Shown: piece after piece, positions 19,555-26,551 of the stretch
Numbering within the stretch: the first letter of the stretch is position 1
Layout of the letters: each line of letters begins with the position of its first letter
NCBI GenBank assembly: GCA_029259715.1
Contig: JAJDEP010000017.1
Location: forward strand, 186,001 to 250,000
Reading direction: 5' to 3'
From: Planctomycetota bacterium
GTDB lineage: Bacteria > Planctomycetota > B15-G4
DNA length: 64,000 bases
The notes under the pieces: model-generated
Told to the model about the DNA's origin: nothing
Databases searched by the model: none
Seen by the model: the letters and a program-made list of their open reading frames with translations, nothing else
Translations under genes and position numbers: made by a program

Positions 19555-21953
19555 GTGGGCACCGCCTCGAGTGCAGGGCGCGCGGCCCACCATTCTGCCA
19601 GGGACCGGGTGCCGGCCTTGGCGCCGATCACCTGCTTGTAGCGCCATTCCATTTCCCGGGCCTCCTCGGCGTCGGTCTTCACCTTGGGTGCCGCCGCCGC
19701 CAGGCGGGCGCCCAGGGCCGGCTCGTCGAGCAGGCGCTGCAGGGCCGCCAACAGGGCGCCCGCGTCGCCGGCCTCGAACAGCAGGCCGTCCACATCGTGC
19801 CGGATGCCCTCGGCGATGCCGGCGATGTCGCTGCCGATCACCGGGGTGCCCGCCAGGTGCGCCTCGCGCACCGTGAGGCCGTAGGCCTCCTGCCAGATCG
19901 AGGGGACCACGAGGACGTCCAGCGACGCGTGGATCGAAGCGAGTTCATCGTGGTCGAAACGCCCGTGGAAGGTGACGCGGCCGGCGCCCCGGTCGGCGGC
20001 GCGCGCCGCCGTGGCGCGCACTTCGGCGGCCGCCACCGGATCGGCACCGCCCTCGTGGTCGCCGTGGACGTGCAGTTGCATCGCCCCGGGCGCCGCACGG
20101 GCCACCGCTTCGGCCACGACATCGAGCCCCTTGTACCAGACCAGGCTGCCCACGAAGCCCACGCGCAGCGGCTCGCCCGGCATCCGGGCCACGCGTCGCG
20201 GAGGCCCGTCGACCAGCCAGCGGGTGTCGAGACCGTAGGCGCATTGGGCGATGCGCTCCCGCGGCAGGCCGAGTTCCACCAGCGAGTTCTTGAGCGTGGT
20301 GGACGGCACCACGAGGGCGTCCGCACGGAGCAACACGTCCTTCATCCAGTACTCGCGCCGAACCAGGGACGCGGCGTCCTCGCGACTCTTGCGCCAGCCC
20401 GGCGGGTGCGCCGGCACCGACTGGGGCACGTTGCGGGCCCACAGGCGTGGCAAGCGACCGAGGGCATGATCGAGCAGGGTCAGCGGGCCGATCAGCCGCG
20501 GCTTGTCCTTCACGCACGCGGTGCAGCCCAGGCCGGGGGGCCGCGACATGCAGTTGCTGCGATCCGGACGAATCAGCTGCACCCGCGGGCAGCGGGCCCA
20601 GAAGTCGCTCAGCGTCACGACGCAGGGTACGCGCGCGCCGCGACAGCGATCGACGATCCCGGTCGACAGATGGATCATGTGCTGCACGTGCACGACGTCC
20701 GGCTGCTCCCGCTCCAGGACCGCGTCGAAGGCCTGCTCGGCCGGACGGAAGCGGTAGGTCTCGTCGACCCCGGAGAAGGCCAGGTGGTTGACGTAGCGGT
20801 GCACCCGGAAGCCGTCGAACTCGCTCTCGTGCAGCGAGCGGTCAGCCTCACCCTCGGCCCCCGGCGTGCGCACGAACAGCGCTACCTCGTGGCCCCGGTC
20901 GCGCAGGGCCCGCGCCAGCGTGAGCGTCAGCACTTCCACTCCGGCCCAGCTGTCGGGCGGGAACGCGTGCACGGCGAACAGGATCTTGAGCGGACGCTCG
21001 GGAGCCGGCCTGGGCACCGGCCAGCGGGGCTCGTGGCGCTTGATGACGTTGCGCCCCCCGCGCCAGAAGCCGTAGAACTCGGCGAAGTGGTACACGGGCG
21101 ACAGCAGCGTCCACTTGATGCGCTCGCCCAGGGGCAGCTGCTGTTGCGCGAGCGCTCGGCGATCAGCCTTCCAGAAGCGCCCCGCCATGATGAACGCGTG
21201 GGACAGCTTCTCGATGCAGGGCCGCCCGAGGAAGGCCATGTTCATCTCGGCGTCCACGACCGTTCGCTGGTACACGGTCGCGGCCTCGTACTCGTGGCTG
21301 TGCAGCACCTCCGAGCGCGGTTCGAAGACGACCGTCCAGCCGGCCTCCACCGCCGAACGCGCGAACTTGATGTCCTCGCCGAACATCCCGCGGGCCAGCG
21401 GCATGCGTTCCCACACCGTGCGACGCACGCAGCTCGACACGTCGTTGAAGTTGCAGCGCAGGCGCAGCGTGTGCGGGTCGAGCGCCGCCCAGGCCTCCGG
21501 CGACTCCATCGAGACCTCGGTGCGCTCGGTGCCGAAGCACAGGTCGCCCTCGCAACCCTGCTTGACCAGCGGCCCGGCGTAGGGCCGCGGCAGGATGCGA
21601 CTGAACGCGCCGGCCACGTTCGGGTCGTCGAAGTTCGAGACGAGGTGCTCGAGCCAGAGCTCCCCCACCGGCTCGGCGTCCTGGACCAGGAAGACGATCA
21701 ACTCCCCCGTCGTGAGGCCGGCGCCCAGGTTGCGCGTGTCCCCGTGATCGAAGGCCGTGGGCGGGATCGGGTGCAGGGCCACGCCCGGTCGGGCCGCGAC
21801 CTCCTGCAACGAACCGTCGGAGGAGCCCGAGTCCACCACGAGCACGTCCACGTCGCCGTCGTAGCGCTGAGCCAGCACCGCATCGAGACACGGCCCGATG
21901 GTCGGCATGCCGTTCTTGGCGGGGATCACGATCGAGACCGACGGGCGACTCAA
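19551..21953 (-). CDS. Two-domain glycosyltransferase: N-terminal GT2 fused to C-terminal GT4
   Basis: About 800 residues from a TTG start at 21953. The TTG overlaps the upstream GT2 stop (TTGA) and has GGAGG seven bases before it. Residues 1 to about 290 are a GT2 domain of the HG-TRN type (PSVSIVIPAKNGMPT, VVDSGSSDGS, TAFDHGDTRNLGAG, VFLVQDAEP). From about 335 a complete GT4 domain starts (KILFAVHAFPPDSWAGVEVL) and ends with YGLTVREAHLAGTPVIGSD, the GT4 E-x7-E-like donor region. The GT4 half carries the four-cysteine insert seen in all GT4 proteins here (CPRVQLIRPDRSNC then CTAC). A single polypeptide could add two successive sugars. A longer start (22133) would run through the upstream gene and is rejected. 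Confidence 0.85.
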   Translation of the reverse strand: MSRPSVSIVIPAKNGMPTIGPCLDAVLAQRYDGDVDVLVVDSGSSDGSLQEVAARPGVALHPIPPTAFDHGDTRNLGAGLTTGELIVFLVQDAEPVGELWLEHLVSNFDDPNVAGAFSRILPRPYAGPLVKQGCEGDLCFGTERTEVSMESPEAWAALDPHTLRLRCNFNDVSSCVRRTVWERMPLARGMFGEDIKFARSAVEAGWTVVFEPRSEVLHSHEYEAATVYQRTVVDAEMNMAFLGRPCIEKLSHAFIMAGRFWKADRRALAQQQLPLGERIKWTLLSPVYHFAEFYGFWRGGRNVIKRHEPRWPVPRPAPERPLKILFAVHAFPPDSWAGVEVLTLTLARALRDRGHEVALFVRTPGAEGEADRSLHESEFDGFRVHRYVNHLAFSGVDETYRFRPAEQAFDAVLEREQPDVVHVQHMIHLSTGIVDRCRGARVPCVVTLSDFWARCPRVQLIRPDRSNCMSRPPGLGCTACVKDKPRLIGPLTLLDHALGRLPRLWARNVPQSVPAHPPGWRKSREDAASLVRREYWMKDVLLRADALVVPSTTLKNSLVELGLPRERIAQCAYGLDTRWLVDGPPRRVARMPGEPLRVGFVGSLVWYKGLDVVAEAVARAAPGAMQLHVHGDHEGGADPVAAAEVRATAARAADRGAGRVTFHGRFDHDELASIHASLDVLVVPSIWQEAYGLTVREAHLAGTPVIGSDIAGIAEGIRHDVDGLLFEAGDAGALLAALQRLLDEPALGARLAAAAPKVKTDAEEAREMEWRYKQVIGAKAGTRSLAEWWAARPALEAVPT

Positions 21954-22993
21954 GCTGCGCCCTCCGCCCCGCTCACCGGCTTGCGCCGCACCCGGCGCCG
22001 TTGCCGAGGCGCTTCGTCCTCGCCCTGTTCGTGCTCGCCCTGCTCGTCCCCGCGGAGCTGTTCGGGGCGCGGCACGTCGCGACGGTCGGGCAGGATGCCG
22101 AGCGGTCCGCGGCTGCCCCGGTGTTGGGCCCACACCTGGGCCCAGCGCAGGGCCAGCGAGCGCCGCATCGCACCGCCTCCGCGGTCCTCGGGGAACTCGC
22201 GCAACCAGGCCAGGTCCCGCCGCAGTTCGTAGACCAGCCCGCGCACGGCACTCCAGCGACTGGGGCGCACGCGCAGACCGAAGCGCTCGCGGAAGAACTT
22301 CGCATCACCGCGGTAGCGTTCGGCGACGCTCTCGGGGTCGTACTCGTGACCGTGCTCCACCACCGCGTCGGGCTCGTGCGCCAGGGCCCAGCCCGACCAC
22401 AACAGGTCATAGGCCATGAGCACGTCCTCACCGTGGCGCGTGGGACGGAAACCCGTGCGCCGGAAGAGTTCGCCCCGGATCGCGCAGCAGACGTTGTCGA
22501 GCAGCACCACGTCACGCCAGTCGCGGGCCTCGAAGCCGCGCAACTGGAGCGCCTCGAAGGGGCCGGTCAGGCGGCGTTCCTCGGTGGCGAAGGGTGAGTC
22601 GAAGACGGTCGAGCAGGTCAGGTAGTCGGCCTCGTCGGGCGGCACCTGGCGCGCCGTCGCGGCGGCCACGCCGGGCTGCGTCGCCGCCAGGGCCAGGGTC
22701 GAGAGCCAGTCCTCGCCCAGCGGAATGGCGTCCTGCACGAGGAACACGACCACGTCCACGTCGGGCAGGGCGGCCGCGGCCTGGTTGCGCGTCACGCCGT
22801 GGTCGAAGGTCTGCGGCGTGATCGAGGTGACGTCCGCGCCGAACGCGCGCGCCGCCTCCGGCGTCCCGTCGTCACTACCCGAATCGATGACCACCAGCGC
22901 CTCGGGCCCCGGGCGCTGCTCGCCGATCGCGTCCAGACAGGACACGAAGCGTTCCCCGCCGTTGCGGGTCGGGATCACGATGCCGACCCTTAT
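21950..22993 (-). CDS. GT2 glycosyltransferase, HG-TRN type, with apparent AUA start
   Basis: About 347 residues. The conserved beginning is RVGIVIPTRNGGERF, followed by VVIDSGSDDGT, TPQTFDHGVTRNQAA and VVFLVQDAIPLGEDW, the rhamnosyltransferase-like GT2 subfamily also present in the next gene. The only start-like codon in the right place is ATA at 22993-22991. It overlaps the upstream TAA stop by four bases (ATAA) and has GGAG nine bases upstream. No ATG, GTG or TTG lies between the upstream stop and the first beta-strand; the next GTG (22978) would remove part of that strand. Every other junction in this operon is also a 4-base overlap. The C-terminus is a highly charged tail (QRRRVRRKP). 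Confidence 0.8.
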   Translation of the reverse strand: MRVGIVIPTRNGGERFVSCLDAIGEQRPGPEALVVIDSGSDDGTPEAARAFGADVTSITPQTFDHGVTRNQAAAALPDVDVVVFLVQDAIPLGEDWLSTLALAATQPGVAAATARQVPPDEADYLTCSTVFDSPFATEERRLTGPFEALQLRGFEARDWRDVVLLDNVCCAIRGELFRRTGFRPTRHGEDVLMAYDLLWSGWALAHEPDAVVEHGHEYDPESVAERYRGDAKFFRERFGLRVRPSRWSAVRGLVYELRRDLAWLREFPEDRGGGAMRRSLALRWAQVWAQHRGSRGPLGILPDRRDVPRPEQLRGDEQGEHEQGEDEAPRQRRRVRRKPVSGAEGAA

Positions 22994-23673
22994 GGCTTCG
23001 ATCTCCGGAACGGCTTGCGCGCCGTCTTGTAGATCCGGTACGGCACGCTGTCCCAGATCCGCGTGAGCTGGGACTCGAGCCGTTGGATGTGCGTCGTCTT
23101 CTCGTTGAGCGCCTTCCACAGGTCCTCGACGTTCTGTTCGAGACGACTGGCGCCGTCGACGATCGAGTCCTTCTCGGCGCGCAGCATGTCCAGCTCGTGG
23201 GACTGCTCGTTGAGGAAGGCGATGGCCTGCTCGGCGGCGATCAGCCGGGCGCGCACATCCGCCAACCAGTCGGGGTCCACACGCCAGCCGGACTCTCGCA
23301 CCACGCCCAGGCTCACGCGCAGCTCGTCCAGGCCCGGCGTGTCGGTGTCGAGTTCGGAGAGCACCTTGTCGATCGTGGCCCACGCGTTCTCGGCGTTGGC
23401 CGGCACACCCAGCTTGGGTGGCGCCAGCTCGAACGTGTCGCGCGTCACGCCTTCCTCCCGGAAGAGGTCGGCGATCTCGGTCACGCGGCTCAGCCGGTGC
23501 AGCTGCTCCTCGAGCCGGTGGTTGGCCTCGATCAGGTGGTAGATCTGCCCCACCAGGTGGCTCTCGTGTCGGCGCACCTCCTCGTCGTCGCGATCGCGAC
23601 CGTTGGGGGCGGCGCCGCTCCGGGTGCCGTCGGGCGGCGTGGACGCCGCGTCTCTCTCGTCATCAGGTGTCAC
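22990..23673 (-). CDS. Coiled-coil protein in glycosyltransferase operon
   Basis: I do not recognise this 227-residue protein. A hydrophilic N-terminal tail of about 33 residues is followed by a helix with heptad-like spacing (SHLVGQIYHLIEANHRLEEQ). A middle region has the conserved-looking AENAWATIDKVLSELD. A second long coiled coil follows from about residue 135 (RLIAAEQAIAFLNEQ...VEDLWKALNEKTTHIQRLES) and ends in SVPYRIYKTARKPFRRSKP. The tail SVPYRIYKTARK resembles the ends of glycan-locus coiled-coil regions often fused to glycosyltransferases. It starts at GTG overlapping the upstream GT4 stop (GTGA). Both flanking genes are glycosyltransferases, so a scaffold or chain-length role is plausible but unproven. 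Confidence 0.75.
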   Translation of the reverse strand: MTPDDERDAASTPPDGTRSGAAPNGRDRDDEEVRRHESHLVGQIYHLIEANHRLEEQLHRLSRVTEIADLFREEGVTRDTFELAPPKLGVPANAENAWATIDKVLSELDTDTPGLDELRVSLGVVRESGWRVDPDWLADVRARLIAAEQAIAFLNEQSHELDMLRAEKDSIVDGASRLEQNVEDLWKALNEKTTHIQRLESQLTRIWDSVPYRIYKTARKPFRRSKP

Positions 23674-25028
23674 GAGGCACTCCTCGCCGCGGGGGGGACA
23701 CCGGCGAGCGCCCGCTCCCAGAGTTCCACGAAGTCGTCAGCGTTGTCGTCGAGCGTTCGGACCGCTCCGATCCCTGCGGTCAGTCGCGGCAACAGGGTGG
23801 GATCCTCGTCGAAGTCGCGGATCACGTTGAGCAGGGCTCCGGGGTCACCGGTCCGGAACGTGCGGCCGTTCACGCCGTCCCGGACCAGCTCGGAGAGCCC
23901 GCCCAAATCCGAGGCGATCACCGGGCGTCCGGCGCTGAAGGCCTCGAGCACCACGAAGGGCGTGTTCTCGTACCACACCGACGGCACGACGAGCACGTCG
24001 ATCGCCGCCAGCACGCCGGACAACTCGCCGTAGTCGTAGGGACCCATGAAGTTGATGCGCGGATCGATGTCCGCGAAGGCACGCACGCGCTTGGCGTACT
24101 TGGGGAAGTGCTGCATGTTGCCGCGCACCACCAGTCGACAACTGTCGGAGCGGTAGTCGCGGAACGCGCTGATCAGCACTTCCACGCCCTTCTGGGGATT
24201 GATGCTGCCCAGGTAGCCGAAGGTCACCGTGCCCTCGCCCGCCACCGGCATCTTGCGCGGCACCGTGGGCAGCGGCTGCACCCCGTAGGGGATGTGCAGC
24301 ATGTGCTCGTCACGGTAGCCGTGTCCCAGGAACATGCTCTTGATGAAGCGCGAGGGCGCGATCATGGCGGCGGCCTTCTCCAGCGTGTTGCGGATGAAGG
24401 CCGGCCGGGCCGACAGCGACTGGCGTCGCAGCGCCACGTCGGCGTGGTTCAGCTCCACCATCGAGGGGCCGGGCCCGCTGACCTCCACGAAGCCCGCGCG
24501 CTTGCTGAACATGCGCAGGGCCTCGTAGCTGAAGTTGCCCGTGGCCAGGCACTCGATGCAGCTGGTCATCTCGGGCCCATCGCAGAGAGCTCCGTCGTGC
24601 CGCAGCAGCTGCACCGTGGGGCACAGGAACCAGAAGTCCATCATCTGCACGAAGACCGGGATGCCGCGCACGCGGCACTCCTCCACCAGCGACAGGCCCA
24701 GGCCCATCAGGTGGAAGACGTGCACGACGTCGGGCTGCACCTCGTCCAGCCACTCGCCGAACATCTTCCCCAGGAAGACGTTGTAGTAGTCGTTGAGGGC
24801 GTTGTTGGGCACCAGCCCGTCGAAGAAGGTGAGCCGCGTCACGGGCACCTCGTCCACCGGCTCGTCGACCAGGCGCAGGGCGGTGCGCTGGTGCGGATCG
24901 GGCTCGTGCGTGAAGACGCGCACGTCGTGGCCCTGGTCGCGCAGGATCAGCGCCAACCGGTGGGCGTAGATCTCCGTCCCGGTCAGGTACCGCGGGGGGT
25001 ACTGGTGGACCACGAACGCGACCTTCAC
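23670..25028 (-). CDS. GT4 glycosyltransferase
   Basis: The 452-residue protein has the two Rossmann halves of GT-B enzymes. The N-terminal half starts MKVAFVVHQYPPRYLTGTE and includes PDVVHVFHLMGLG. The C-terminal half has TVTFGYLGSINPQKGVEVL and the donor site VVPSVWYENTPFVVLEAFSAGRPVIASD. A four-cysteine cluster lies at residues 136, 149, 157 and 160 after MMDFWFLC. The protein probably uses a nucleotide sugar to extend a lipid-linked glycan in the cytoplasm. It is 26 bases downstream of another GT4 gene and overlaps the coiled-coil gene by four bases. The sugar specificity cannot be inferred. Confidence 0.88.
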   Translation of the reverse strand: MKVAFVVHQYPPRYLTGTEIYAHRLALILRDQGHDVRVFTHEPDPHQRTALRLVDEPVDEVPVTRLTFFDGLVPNNALNDYYNVFLGKMFGEWLDEVQPDVVHVFHLMGLGLSLVEECRVRGIPVFVQMMDFWFLCPTVQLLRHDGALCDGPEMTSCIECLATGNFSYEALRMFSKRAGFVEVSGPGPSMVELNHADVALRRQSLSARPAFIRNTLEKAAAMIAPSRFIKSMFLGHGYRDEHMLHIPYGVQPLPTVPRKMPVAGEGTVTFGYLGSINPQKGVEVLISAFRDYRSDSCRLVVRGNMQHFPKYAKRVRAFADIDPRINFMGPYDYGELSGVLAAIDVLVVPSVWYENTPFVVLEAFSAGRPVIASDLGGLSELVRDGVNGRTFRTGDPGALLNVIRDFDEDPTLLPRLTAGIGAVRTLDDNADDFVELWERALAGVPPAARSAS

Positions 25029-25054
25029 GACGACTCCTCGAGAGGCATGCCCGG

Positions 25055-26413
25055 TCAGGCGCCGGGGCTGGATCCACCCGGCTCCCTGCCCGGACCGGGC
25101 CGGCCGAGCAGCCGATCATAGACACCCAGGAGCTCGCTGGCAGCGGCCTCCTCGTCGCGCACCCACTCGGTGCGCCCGGCCAGACGCTCACGCAGCGCAG
25201 GGTCGTCCAGGAGCCGCCGCAGGCAGGCCGCGAGCGAACGCGCGTCCCCCGCCTCGAACAGCAGGCCCGTCACGCCGTCCTCCACCGCCTCGGCCATGGC
25301 GCCGTGATCGGCCGTGACGACCACCGCCCCCGCCAGCCAGGCTTCCCGGATCGTGAGCCCGTAGGCCTCGTACCAGAGGGACGGGACGACGACCACGTCG
25401 AGGCCCGCCAGCAGGCGCGGCAGGTCCTCGTTGCGGTAGACCCCGTGCAGCGTGATCGACGCCTCGTGACCGCGGCGCAACTGCTCGAGCCGGTCGCCGT
25501 AGGTGCGATCGTGGTGGAACGGCAGCACTTCGCCGTACACGTCGAGCCGCAGTCCGCTCGGATCACCGAGCAGCCGGAAGGCCTCGAGCGGGAGGTGCAC
25601 GCCCTTGCTGGGCAGCACGCTGCCGATGAAGCCGACCCGCAAGGGGCTGCCCGGATCGCGCCGGGCGCCGTCCCGATCCACCTCCGCCAGGGCCTGGCGC
25701 CAACGGGCGACCGGCAGTCCGTTCTCGACGACCTGCACCGAGCCCGGCTCCAGCCCGTAGCCCTCGAACATGCGCCGCATGAAGTCGGAGGGCGTGACCA
25801 GCTGGTCCACCGCGCCCAGCGCCTGCCGGATCGCGCCGTGGTACTCCTCGATCAGGGCCCGGTCGCCCGCGTCGCGCTCCTCGGGCGGCGCGTGCTCGGC
25901 ACGGCCCCGGCCCAGGACGTGGGGCCACAGCTCACGCAAGCACGGCACGCACTTGTCGATCCGGATCTCGGGACACAGGTCGAGCCCCGCGGTGATGCGC
26001 TGCCCGCGCGGGCACCCCATCCAGAAGTCGTGCAGCGTCATCACCAGGGGGATGCCGGCGGCGCGCACACGCTCCAGGCACTCCACCGACAGGCAGGTGA
26101 GGTGGTGGACGTGCACGACGTCGGGGGCGATGCGCTTCAGTTCGGCAGCGAAGACGTCGGCGATGCCCTCGTGGGCGTAGAGGCGCTGGAACGTCGTGGC
26201 GTCCTCGAACGTGTTGCCCATGCGCGTGACCGGCACGCCGCCGACCTGGTCGTGCAGGAGCTGCAGGTGCGGGACCTCGGCACTCCCGGCCCGGGCGAAG
26301 ACGTGACACGCGTGCCCCGCGGCGGTCATGGCCCGGGTCAGGCCCTCCACGTGGAGTTCCACGCCGCCCACCGAGTCGGGCGGATAGCTGGTGGTCACGA
26401 ACAGGATGCGCAT
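25055..26413 (-). CDS. GT4 glycosyltransferase
   Basis: The 452-residue protein starts MRILFVTTSYPPDSVGGVE. It has PDVVHVHHLTCLSVECL in the N-terminal half, LRVGFIGSVLPSKGVHLPLE at the domain junction and VVVPSLWYEAYGLTIREAWLAG in the donor site. Cysteines 134, 147, 155 and 158 form the same insert with the same spacing as in the neighbouring GT4. I chose ATG 26413; the longer reading (26443) adds residues encoded by a tandem repeat. It is probably the first gene of the overlapping glycosyltransferase operon. The M3 oligopeptidase gene upstream on the same strand ends 138 bases before it. Confidence 0.88.
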   Translation of the reverse strand: MRILFVTTSYPPDSVGGVELHVEGLTRAMTAAGHACHVFARAGSAEVPHLQLLHDQVGGVPVTRMGNTFEDATTFQRLYAHEGIADVFAAELKRIAPDVVHVHHLTCLSVECLERVRAAGIPLVMTLHDFWMGCPRGQRITAGLDLCPEIRIDKCVPCLRELWPHVLGRGRAEHAPPEERDAGDRALIEEYHGAIRQALGAVDQLVTPSDFMRRMFEGYGLEPGSVQVVENGLPVARWRQALAEVDRDGARRDPGSPLRVGFIGSVLPSKGVHLPLEAFRLLGDPSGLRLDVYGEVLPFHHDRTYGDRLEQLRRGHEASITLHGVYRNEDLPRLLAGLDVVVVPSLWYEAYGLTIREAWLAGAVVVTADHGAMAEAVEDGVTGLLFEAGDARSLAACLRRLLDDPALRERLAGRTEWVRDEEAAASELLGVYDRLLGRPGPGREPGGSSPGA

Positions 26414-26421
26414 GGTGGATT

Positions 26422-26521
26422 GGGGCATGCGGGGTCGGGGCATGCGGAGTCAGGCGAGGTCAGGGCCCGCGGCGTCGGGGCACGCGGGGTCAGGGCAGGC
26501 GCAGTGAGGACAGGCGGTTGC
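26422..26521. repeat. Degenerate 15-bp tandem repeat downstream of the M3 peptidase gene
   Basis: Units start at 26422 (GGGGCATGCGGGGTC), 26437 (GGGGCATGCGGAGTC), a 10-base remnant at 26452, 26462 (AGGGCCCGCGGCGTC), 26477 (GGGGCACGCGGGGTC), 26492 and 26507. Similarity decays toward the 26.5-kb end. The array fills most of the gap between the peptidase stop at 26552 and the GT4 start at 26413. The first copies contain the palindrome GCATGC. Confidence 0.85.
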
Positions 26522-26551
26522 CGAGCAGGCGCCGCGAGCGGACGGCCCGGC

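Noticed and set aside
19797..22232. Plus-strand open frame of 811 codons over the GT2-GT4 fusion
   Set aside because: It is antisense to a gene with intact GT2 and GT4 motifs, and its sequence is Arg/Gly/His-rich without structure.
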